In this document: in pieces, positions 1 to 4,767 of the stretch
Layout: each line of letters opens with the position of its first letter
Position numbering within the stretch: the first letter of the stretch is position 1
Source: Thermoflexibacter sp.
GTDB taxonomy: Bacteria > Bacteroidota > Bacteroidia > Cytophagales > Thermoflexibacteraceae
Direction of reading: 5' to 3'
Assembly (NCBI GenBank): GCA_025455345.1
Contig: JALOMS010000281.1
Coordinates: 1 to 6,494 of the forward strand
DNA length: 6,494 nt
Program-made: the position numbers and the translations under genes
The notes under the pieces: generated by a model
The model's input: only the letters and a program-made list of their open reading frames with translations
Told to the model about the DNA's origin: nothing
Databases searched by the model: none

Positions 1-9
1 TATTGGGCT

Positions 10-38
10 TATCTGTTTGAAATAGGCAAATACAGATA
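10..38 (-). terminator. Candidate terminator hairpin after the DUF6155 gene
   Basis: TATCTGT-TTG at 10-19 pairs with CAA-AT-ACAGATA at 27-38, giving a 10-bp stem with a 2-nt bulge and a 7-nt loop. It starts 2 nt past the DUF6155 stop codon, the expected place for a 3' end of the rloA-rloB-DUF6155 transcript. No U-rich tail is visible before the window ends, so it may be only a 3'-end stabilising hairpin. Confidence 0.4.
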
Positions 39-40
39 TT

Positions 41-565
41 TTACACTTTGAAATACTCCTCAAAAGTTTGCTCCATGTCATCTGTTACCCCCCAACCAAA
101 ATTATGTGTTTTATCTATCATTTCCTCACACTGAGCCTTATACTTTTCTTGCAAGTTATGCTTGACAATCAGCTTACAAGCCTCCTCATAAGCACGGCAG
201 AGCGTATCATAAAAAGGCATATCTATATCTCCATAGGCATTGGTAAATGCGAGCATCATTTCTACCCTGTAAAGTATGAGGTCTATCACATCTTCCACAT
301 TCTTAGCTACTTTCTTAAACTTACTGACTATTTTGCGGGCTTCACTGCTTCTTGCCTTCCCATCACCTCTCTTTGGAAAATACTCTTTTTGCAACTTTGC
401 TTTGTATTCCGCCAAAATTTCGGAAGAATCCGCCAAAGCAGATTCGTAATATTCCCTTACTTGGTCAAACCTGCTGAATAGCATTAATATTTCTCTGTAA
501 ACGCCTGCGGGACCCAGCGATTGCAGGTGCTTCTCAAATTGGGATTTGGTAAGTTTTGTGGGCAT
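41..565 (-). CDS. DUF6155 family protein, function unknown
   Basis: This 174-residue protein is recognised as a DUF6155 member, a small family common in Bacteroidota, from its overall pattern: an N-terminal KLTKSQFEKHL segment, a FDQVREYYESAL segment (33-45), LQKEYFPKRGDGKARSSEAR (58-77), a helical DLILYRVEMMLAFTNAYGD stretch (95-113), and a PFYDTLCRAYEEA helix (117-129). It is predicted to be mostly helical and soluble, with no signal peptide or membrane segment. No catalytic motif can be named. The ATG at 563-565 is chosen because the same start and first codons recur in a second copy at 2738. The gene begins 23 bp after the rloB stop on the same strand, so co-transcription with rloA-rloB is likely. 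Whether it takes part in defence or is a host gene beside which the pair landed is unresolved. The family call is from memory of the family's sequence pattern. Confidence 0.8.
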   Translation of the reverse strand: MPTKLTKSQFEKHLQSLGPAGVYREILMLFSRFDQVREYYESALADSSEILAEYKAKLQKEYFPKRGDGKARSSEARKIVSKFKKVAKNVEDVIDLILYRVEMMLAFTNAYGDIDMPFYDTLCRAYEEACKLIVKHNLQEKYKAQCEEMIDKTHNFGWGVTDDMEQTFEEYFKV

Positions 566-567
566 GG
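534..567 (-). repeat. Direct repeat, left copy (5' end of the DUF6155 gene)
   Basis: These 34 bp match 2707-2740 in the same orientation at 32 of 34 positions; the differences are at 544 (a versus c) and 551 (a versus g). The copy covers the first 10 complete codons of the DUF6155 gene and 2 bp of its leader. Weaker similarity (an A-rich block preceded by C) may continue upstream to about 584. Together with the right copy it brackets rloA and rloB. Confidence 0.9.
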
Positions 568-588
568 GTTAAGTGGTTTTTTGGTTAT

Positions 589-1293
589 TTATCTGTACTT
601 TTCTAATTCTTCTACTAACTCAAAAACCTTAGTAGAAGATTCCTCTTTGGCACGATTGGCATGGGCAAGATTCTCGTAAATTCTTCTTGCTCTCTGAATA
701 GCAACATCTTGTATTGTATATTTTTTCCCTATTTTTTTGTCTTCTCCAATAATCTCTTGGAATTTGTCAAAAATTTCAGGAGTTACTATTTTACTGTTTT
801 TATCATATTCCAAGCCAAACTTTTTCAAGTAAGCGTTGATTTTGTCATAGTATAAATCTCGGTGCATTGCTCCTCCTTGATGGTCTTCCAAATGCAAGAG
901 TAGCCAATACTCAAATGCCTGATTGGAATAAGCAATGCCGAGACCTAAGCTGTTAGCTTTTTGGATAGCATTATTGAAATCTTCTGCATTAAAATCATCT
1001 TTGTCAAACACACACCAAACTTGGTCATAATCACTCTCTTGACTTAATTGTTTTGCTCTTTCTACCAAAGAAAGCGTATTGTATCCTTCACCCACTGCTT
1101 TAATAGTTGCGTTAGAAAGTTTGAACTGATTGAAATAAGAAGTTTCTGTATTTTTCCCTTCACAAACTATCAATATCTTTTGTTTTTCAACTCTTTGAGG
1201 TGCTGGTCTTGCTAAGTTAGTCGCTTGCCTTCTTCGTTGCCTCGCCTCTTGTCTTTTGGCTTTTTCTTCTGCCTGTTTATTTTTTCTTCTCAT
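589..1293 (-). CDS. RloB family protein, probable effector nuclease of an AbiL-like defence pair
   Basis: This 234-residue protein matches the RloB family (AbiLii in lactococcal AbiL), whose core is regarded as a Toprim-like nuclease fold. Residues 1-39 are a very basic, probably disordered tail rich in K, R and Q. The core opens with ILIVCEGKNTETSYFNQF (40-57), where E45 and E50 are likely acidic active-site or metal ligands. It continues with VWCVFDKDDF (92-101), giving the Asp cluster D97/D99/D100, and SNQAFEYWLLLH (123-134), a hallmark RloB segment. The length is normal for the family and nothing is truncated. The gene starts 15 bp after the rloA stop codon, so the two are almost certainly one operon. 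By analogy with OLD/Gabija and PARIS-type pairs, the ATPase is expected to sense or hold the effector, which then acts on nucleic acid and stops infected-cell growth. That mechanism is inferred. The start ATG at 1291-1293 has no clear Shine-Dalgarno, as is usual in Bacteroidota. Confidence 0.88.
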   Translation of the reverse strand: MRRKNKQAEEKAKRQEARQRRRQATNLARPAPQRVEKQKILIVCEGKNTETSYFNQFKLSNATIKAVGEGYNTLSLVERAKQLSQESDYDQVWCVFDKDDFNAEDFNNAIQKANSLGLGIAYSNQAFEYWLLLHLEDHQGGAMHRDLYYDKINAYLKKFGLEYDKNSKIVTPEIFDKFQEIIGEDKKIGKKYTIQDVAIQRARRIYENLAHANRAKEESSTKVFELVEELEKYR

Positions 1294-1308
1294 AAGACAA
1301 GATGAAAT

Positions 1309-2601
1309 TTAGAGGTTAAACAACTTATCAAAATCTCCCAGATACGGAATTGCGCCATATTTGCCTTCCATATAGTTCTTTTCAAAATTGTCATCTTTGC
1401 GAACCTTATCTGTCTTAAAGTCTGCCAAAGAGTAAAGCGTAGCCGCACCATAGCGGTCTTTTTCAGTAAACCAAATCTGGTCTCTGCGAAATAAACCACA
1501 GCTTAACAGATTGGTATCGTGTGTGTTAAAAATCAGTTGAGCATTTCGAGGATTTTTTTCTTTCGAGTTAAAAATCTCTACAATTTTATAGACTAAGTTA
1601 GGGTGAAGTTTTGCATCTAATTCGTCAATGATAAGGACTTCCCCTTGTTTTAATGTTTCCAAAATTGGTGCAGACAAGGCAAAGTATTTTTGCGTTCCTG
1701 ACGATTCATCATCCATAGAAAATTGCTCCATACCAATATGCTGATTTTGAGAATTATATTTCTTGTGGAAAGTAAAAGTATCTCCAAAAATTTTAGCTTT
1801 ATTCTCTTGGATTTCTTTTTCTAACTTTTCTTTTAATGCTTTGGGCAAGTTTTCAGGCAAATCATCAATAGAAACAAGTTGCGGTTCAAGATTCTCAATC
1901 CCCAAATCTGCACTTTTGAGTAAATTGATGATTTGATGTTTAACGATTTTATCATTTAATTTATGTGTAGAATAACCTAAATAACCTTGTTCTTGCAAGC
2001 CAGAAAGCAGGTTGAAATTGTTATTAAACCATTCAAAAACTTTTTTAGCGATTTTTTCATTCTCTGCATCTGCTTTGGTAAGTAACAAAGTATTAGGTTT
2101 AATCCTGTCCTTGTCAATTAAATCCTGCACCTTAAACTTAGTTGGGTGAATCTCAAAATCTTGTCCTTCTCTATAAAAAAGTTCTACTTCTTTGGTTTTG
2201 GGTCGTTGATAAAGCCACTCTGCCATCACTTTTTCTTTTGTAACTTCAAAACCATAGCGATACATTTCTTTTTGATGAATAAAGATAATTTCAAAAACAG
2301 AAGATGATTTTTCTTTTTCACTATTTAAGCGAAAAGGCTCAACAGGGATTTTGTCTTTACTTTGAGAGTTGGCAGATTCCAAAATAAAAGTCCGCATAAA
2401 ACCAAGAGCCTCCACTAACTTTGTTTTCCCACTTGCATTTGCGCCATAAATGACCGCACTTTTGAGCAAATACAAATCAAATTGAGGTACATGAAATACA
2501 TTGTCCTCAAAGCGAGTGGACTTATCATGATTGGCAATGAGGCTTAGTTTAGCCTCTTCCGCAAAGGTCTTGTAATTTTTGACAGAGAATTGGATTAACA
2601 T
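1309..2601 (-). CDS. RloA family AAA/ABC-type ATPase, sensor half of an AbiL-like defence pair
   Basis: This 430-residue ATPase has the RloA/AAA_15 layout. An SMC/RecF-like N-terminus (LIQFSVKNYKTFAEEAKLSL, 2-21) leads to the Walker A motif GANASGKT (53-60). A long middle insertion follows (about 70-295; residues 255-272 look like coiled coil). Then come an ABC-type signature region DESSGTQKY (298-306), the Walker B motif VLIIDELDAKLHP (322-334, D326 and E327), and the switch histidine in NTHD (H361). The C-terminal KYGAIPYLGDF (414-424) is typical of RloA. All nucleotide-binding motifs are intact and the length is normal, so it is probably functional. The next gene, 15 bp away, is rloB. RloA-RloB pairs are the restriction-linked ORFs of hsd loci and the AbiLi/AbiLii phage-defence pair. 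No hsd genes are in this window. The ATG at 2599-2601 has no obvious Shine-Dalgarno, and no convincing promoter was found in the A/T-rich 98 bp upstream. Confidence 0.9.
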   Translation of the reverse strand: MLIQFSVKNYKTFAEEAKLSLIANHDKSTRFEDNVFHVPQFDLYLLKSAVIYGANASGKTKLVEALGFMRTFILESANSQSKDKIPVEPFRLNSEKEKSSSVFEIIFIHQKEMYRYGFEVTKEKVMAEWLYQRPKTKEVELFYREGQDFEIHPTKFKVQDLIDKDRIKPNTLLLTKADAENEKIAKKVFEWFNNNFNLLSGLQEQGYLGYSTHKLNDKIVKHQIINLLKSADLGIENLEPQLVSIDDLPENLPKALKEKLEKEIQENKAKIFGDTFTFHKKYNSQNQHIGMEQFSMDDESSGTQKYFALSAPILETLKQGEVLIIDELDAKLHPNLVYKIVEIFNSKEKNPRNAQLIFNTHDTNLLSCGLFRRDQIWFTEKDRYGAATLYSLADFKTDKVRKDDNFEKNYMEGKYGAIPYLGDFDKLFNL

Positions 2602-2699
2602 AATTTGCTTATTTGCGTATTTATTGTAAATAAAAGAATTATTTTTATAAAATATGTAAAATAGAATTAATTTTTGAAATTATTGAGCAAAAAATGCAA

Positions 2700-2738
2700 T
2701 TATTTTTCAAATTGGGCTTTGGTGAGTTTTGTGGGCAT
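2700..2738 (-). pseudogene. Fossil 5' end of a DUF6155 gene (12 codons and stop)
   Basis: Read on the minus strand from 2738 this gives MPTKLTKAQFEK and then TAA. The complete DUF6155 gene at 565 begins MPTKLTKSQFEK, so 11 of 12 residues agree. After the twelfth codon the similarity disappears: the frame closes at 2702-2700, and the following 98 bp before rloA show no further DUF6155 sequence. The likeliest reading is the stub of a DUF6155 gene cut at its 5' end when rloA-rloB was placed there. It could also be translated as a short upstream peptide, for which there is no independent evidence. Confidence 0.8.
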
Positions 2739-2740
2739 GG
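2707..2740 (-). repeat. Direct repeat, right copy (upstream boundary of rloA-rloB)
   Basis: This is the second copy of the 34-bp repeat at 534-567, with 32 of 34 positions identical and a distance of 2173 bp between copies. Everything between the copies is rloA, rloB and their leader. The pair therefore looks like either a target duplication, a recombination scar from a tandem DUF6155 duplication, or cassette replacement by homologous recombination. It is far longer than usual transposase target duplications. Confidence 0.9.
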
Positions 2741-2785
2741 TATTTTGTGTTTTTCGCAAAAATAAAATTATATCAAAATCACTTG

Positions 2786-2807
2786 TGTCAGATAAAAGTA
2801 TCTGACA
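2786..2807 (-). terminator. Candidate terminator hairpin after the TIMP-like/MORN_2 gene
   Basis: TGTCAGATA (2786-2794), loop AAAG, TATCTGACA (2799-2807) form a perfect 9-bp stem with a 4-nt loop. It starts 11 nt past the stop codon of the gene at 2819-3796. On the minus strand it is followed by CAAGTGATTTTGATA, which is T-rich but lacks an immediate U run, so strength as an intrinsic terminator is uncertain. It separates that gene from the rloA-rloB leader. Confidence 0.5.
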
Positions 2808-2818
2808 TTACTGAAAAT

Positions 2819-3796
2819 TTAATTTTGTTTTTCTTCTTTTATTAGTTCGCCTCTTTCATTAAAAGTTTTCCAAACCCCTGTAGGTTTGCCACTCTCATCA
2901 TAATAGTTTAGGAAATGTATCTTCCCAGAAGTTGAGTAATAAATTATTACTTCTCCTACTACTATCCCTTGTTTATACTGCTTTTTTTCATAAGGCATTC
3001 CTGTATCAAAGAAACTCTCATAAAGTCCATGATATTTGCCTTGATTGTACTTCGCTTTCAGAGTCAATATATTTTTTTTATTATATTCTTCATAAATACC
3101 TTCTTCTATATTTTCTTGATAATGACAAATTACTCTTGCTTTCCCGTCCCCGAAAGCCTGAATATATCTCCCATGTAATAAACCATTTTTGAACTCTGCG
3201 TAAGAAATTGTATCTCTTTTATATGTTTTCAACCAAATTCCTTCTTGAATGCCATTGATAAGATTTCCTGTCATTTTGTAACGCTTCTTTTTAAAAACAC
3301 TTTTACCTGTTTCATGAGAGTAGTTTACAAATACTTTTTGAGTAATACTTTGGCTCACTTTTTTTGTTTTCTGAGAATATTCAAGTACAAATTTTTTCCT
3401 TTTGTTAAATATTGAGGCTTCTTTTTCAGTGTACTTGATGGATTTGGAACATAAACTTACATAATTGATATCTCCTGTCGCAAAAATTAACCATGTATCT
3501 CCTATTTCAAGATTAAGACCACAGGCTGCCTCTCCTTTATTTGTCGTTACTTCTAACGTATCTTGCATATTTTGAGGTTTTATTTTTTTAGTAACTATAA
3601 AGAATGCAGAAATCATATTTAAAGCCTGATTCTTGGGAGAGTTTATTTCTACCTTAACAACTTTACCTTCAAATATTTTATCAGCAAAAAAATAATCTTG
3701 TAAGGAAATGTTAATAAAACCATCACAACTACAAGCAAAGGAAGAAGTAGTTGAAATAAATAAAAAAGATAAATAAAATATTATTGTCTTTTTCAT
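2819..3796 (-). CDS. Secreted TIMP/NTR-like domain protein with MORN_2-type repeats
   Basis: This 325-residue protein starts with a signal peptide (lysines at 2-3, hydrophobic core 5-14, likely cut after SFA at 21). The mature chain would then begin Cys-Ser-Cys (C22, C24), the Cys-X-Cys N-terminus seen in TIMP-like NTR domains. The rest fits that fold: FEGKVVKVEI (42-51), a strand pattern around 62-85, GEAACGLNLEIGDTWLIFA (88-106) with C92, and LCSKS (115-119) with C116. Residues 177-312 hold about six MORN_2/YwqK-type repeats of the form xxFxNGxxxGxyxxY, for example at 200-215, 248-263 and 297-312. The domain calls come from motif pattern only. The function is not known; an extracellular or periplasmic binding or protease-modulating role is a guess. 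SFAC is a poor lipobox (no L at -3), so a lipoprotein is less likely but possible. The gene seems to be transcribed alone, with a hairpin after it and REPs before it, and is strongly A/T-rich. Confidence 0.72.
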   Translation of the reverse strand: MKKTIIFYLSFLFISTTSSFACSCDGFINISLQDYFFADKIFEGKVVKVEINSPKNQALNMISAFFIVTKKIKPQNMQDTLEVTTNKGEAACGLNLEIGDTWLIFATGDINYVSLCSKSIKYTEKEASIFNKRKKFVLEYSQKTKKVSQSITQKVFVNYSHETGKSVFKKKRYKMTGNLINGIQEGIWLKTYKRDTISYAEFKNGLLHGRYIQAFGDGKARVICHYQENIEEGIYEEYNKKNILTLKAKYNQGKYHGLYESFFDTGMPYEKKQYKQGIVVGEVIIYYSTSGKIHFLNYYDESGKPTGVWKTFNERGELIKEEKQN

Positions 3797-3887
3797 CTTT
3801 TAGTAGTTAAATATTGGATTAAAAATATCTTATTTTATTAAAACCAAGTAAACCACCACAAAAAGAAAGTTTGCTTGTTTCAAATAA

Positions 3888-3910
3888 GTAGCATACCCTT
3901 CAGGGTGTGC
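3888..3910 (+). repeat. REP copy a (GTAG-type)
   Basis: GTAG begins the element at 3888-3891, and the palindrome is GCATACCCT-TC-AGGGTGTGC at 3891-3910: a 9-bp stem with one T.G wobble at the sixth pair from the loop. It forms an inverted pair with copy b, in the 163-bp gap between the RAYT gene and the TIMP-like gene. Conserved GTAG or GGAG next to an imperfect hairpin is the known REP signature for RAYT enzymes. Confidence 0.8.
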
Positions 3911-3929
3911 AAGTGCATAAGAATCAATA

Positions 3930-3952
3930 GAACACCCTAAAGCGTATGTTAC
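3930..3952 (-). repeat. REP copy b (inverted relative to a, partly decayed)
   Basis: On the minus strand it reads GTAA, then CATACGCT-TT-AGGGTGTT. The stem keeps the loop-proximal T-A and C-G pairs and the T.G wobble at pair six, but has a G.G mismatch at pair three and a C.T mismatch at pair eight. It ends 8 bp before the stop codon of the RAYT gene, so copies a and b make a BIME-like inverted pair on the 3' side of that gene. Confidence 0.7.
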
Positions 3953-3959
3953 TATCAAC

Positions 3960-4583
3960 TCACCAAGCATAATAAGTAAACGCCCACTTTTCCCAATCGT
4001 CTATCAAGCCCGCTTTGACAGGGTTCATCAGAATATAATTGATGATATTTTGCTCCTCTTGTTTATTCCTTACAATATGGTCGTAGCTTTCTTTCTGCCA
4101 AAAAGAGCCTTTACGATTCAGAACTTGATTACAAAGAAAACCTGAACCCCCTTTAATCAGTTGCATGGTTTTACTCATGTCTGTTTCCGCATAATAATTG
4201 GTGTCAAATAGCAAATGCACATGGTTTGACATGATACAAAAAGCTATCAAATCATAGAGCCTATTATCATATTCTTTCATTTTATCTGCCACAATTTGAG
4301 CAACTTCTGGTTGTCTTAAAAAATCATTATCAGTGCTATACGTTTCCAATGCCTTGTCATAACGTGCAAAGAAACGTTTTTCTTCTTTGTAAATTTCATC
4401 TTCTTTTTGAGCAGAAGTAAGGTGAATATTTTGACTAATCTCCCTGATTTTAAAATCTTTATCCTCTTTCATCTTTTCCAAAACGCCTAATGGTAGCGAA
4501 CCTTTTAAGCGGAAAGTAATGAAAAAAGTTACTCCTATGGGATAAATATGAGGTAGGTTACGGCGATAAACAGGAAAATCCAT
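3960..4583 (-). CDS. REP-associated tyrosine transposase (RAYT), IS200/Y1 HUH family
   Basis: This 207-residue protein is a complete single-domain Y1 transposase of the REP-associated type. It shows the N-terminal strand VTFFITFRLKGSLP (18-31), the metal-binding HUH motif in IMSNHVHLLFD (117-127; H121, V122, H123), KGGSGFLCNQVLNRKGSFWQ (144-163), the probable nucleophile Y167 in KESYDHIVR (164-172), and the C-terminal NYILMNPVKAGL (182-193) typical of RAYTs. Such enzymes cut and join single-stranded DNA at REP hairpins and are usually single-copy, vertically kept genes rather than active insertion sequences. The context fits: five related REP palindromes lie upstream (4625-4767) and two downstream (3888-3952). 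All catalytic residues are present. The ATG at 4581-4583 is used because the family starts with a short Y-R-R-N-L-P-H segment just ahead of the first strand. No clear Shine-Dalgarno or promoter was found, and the leader contains several REP hairpins that could affect its expression. Confidence 0.92.
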   Translation of the reverse strand: MDFPVYRRNLPHIYPIGVTFFITFRLKGSLPLGVLEKMKEDKDFKIREISQNIHLTSAQKEDEIYKEEKRFFARYDKALETYSTDNDFLRQPEVAQIVADKMKEYDNRLYDLIAFCIMSNHVHLLFDTNYYAETDMSKTMQLIKGGSGFLCNQVLNRKGSFWQKESYDHIVRNKQEEQNIINYILMNPVKAGLIDDWEKWAFTYYAW

Positions 4584-4624
4584 GTAACTAAGATTTTGAT
4601 TTTGTTGATTTTAATTAGAAATAA

Positions 4625-4640
4625 TCATGCTAAAACATAA
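4625..4640 (-). repeat. REP copy g (degenerate) in the RAYT leader
   Basis: On the minus strand TTATGTT-TT-AGCATGA forms a 7-bp stem with T.G wobbles at pairs two and six from the loop. It has lost the GTA(G/A) tetranucleotide. Its loop-flanking bases and the pair-six wobble match the other copies, which is why it is assigned to the family. It is 42 bp upstream of the RAYT start codon, inverted relative to copy c. Confidence 0.45.
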
Positions 4641-4647
4641 ACCACAA

Positions 4648-4669
4648 GTAGCTTATGCTTCAGCATGAG
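4648..4669 (+). repeat. REP copy c (GTAG-type)
   Basis: GTAG at 4648-4651 is followed by CTTATGCT-TC-AGCATGAG (4652-4669), an 8-bp stem with a single T.G wobble at pair six. Compared with copy a, pairs three, four and seven are changed on both strands so that pairing is kept. It is in the same orientation as copy d, 5 bp away. Confidence 0.8.
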
Positions 4670-4674
4670 ATTCA

Positions 4675-4696
4675 GTACCTTACGCTTCAGCGTGAG
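4675..4696 (+). repeat. REP copy d (GTAC variant)
   Basis: GTAC at 4675-4678 precedes CTTACGCT-TC-AGCGTGAG (4679-4696), an 8-bp stem with the T.G wobble at pair six. A second GTAC at 4699-4702 lets the stem extend by four pairs beyond a 2-nt bulge. It differs from copy c at pair four as C-G versus T-A, a compensatory change. Confidence 0.8.
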
Positions 4697-4717
4697 AAGT
4701 ACAAATTTATTGAAATT

Positions 4718-4739
4718 CACACGCTAAAGCATATGTTAC
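4718..4739 (-). repeat. REP copy e (GTAA variant, inverted)
   Basis: On the minus strand GTAA is followed by CATATGCT-TT-AGCGTGTG, an 8-bp stem with T.G wobbles at pairs four and six. It faces copy d across a 21-bp A/T-rich spacer, so d and e form an inverted BIME-like pair. Confidence 0.75.
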
Positions 4740-4744
4740 CATCT

Positions 4745-4767
4745 GCACACACTGAAGCGTATGCTAC
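4745..4767 (-). repeat. REP copy f (GTAG-type, overlaps the A2M stop codon)
   Basis: On the minus strand GTAG (4767-4764) leads into GCATACGCT-TC-AGTGTGTGC, a 9-bp stem with wobbles at pairs three and six. The TAG of GTAG is the stop codon of the alpha-2-macroglobulin gene. The copy is inverted relative to copies c and d, and could pair over long range with copy c. Confidence 0.8.

Larger units (their letters stand above)
3888..4767 (-). mobile_element. RAYT-REP unit (transposase gene with flanking BIME-like palindromes)
   Basis: The unit is the RAYT gene with REP copies a (+) and b (-) on its 3' side and g (-), c (+), d (+), e (-), f (-) on its 5' side. The copies on both sides belong to one sequence family, so this enzyme is their natural partner. 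It lies tightly between the stop codon of the alpha-2-macroglobulin gene and the leader of the TIMP-like gene. No terminal inverted repeats or target duplication for the whole unit were seen, consistent with RAYTs not behaving as classical insertion sequences. The limits given are those of the outermost REPs. Confidence 0.65.

Noticed and set aside
68..481. Plus-strand 137-codon open frame opposite DUF6155
   Set aside because: It is antisense to a recognised gene and its hydrophobic, Cys/Phe-rich translation looks like a reverse-strand shadow.
9..596. TTATCTGT at 9-16 and again at 589-596, flanking the DUF6155 gene like a target-site duplication
   Set aside because: Only 8 bp; one copy is part of a hairpin and the other overlaps the rloB stop. 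Chance is a sufficient explanation.
589..2601. Possible PARIS or Gabija system instead of RloA-RloB
   Set aside because: The second gene has the RloB hallmarks (VCEGKNTE, FDKDD, SNQAFEYWLLLH), not DUF4435 or a UvrD helicase, and the ATPase ends in the RloA-type YGAIPYLGDF.
2757..2764. TATTTTTG on the minus strand, a match to the Bacteroidota -7 box TAnnTTTG, 18 bp ahead of the fossil DUF6155 start
   Set aside because: No TTTG-like -33 element at a suitable distance was found upstream, and six fixed bases occur easily by chance in DNA this A/T-rich.
4702..4709. TAAATTTG on the minus strand, a -7 box match between REP copies d and e upstream of the RAYT gene
   Set aside because: No -33 partner, and it is nearly 120 bp from the start codon; not enough to call a promoter.
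3888..4767. CRISPR array from the repeated palindromes
   Set aside because: Repeats are in both orientations, unevenly spaced and diverged, with a RAYT gene beside them; this is a REP/BIME arrangement.
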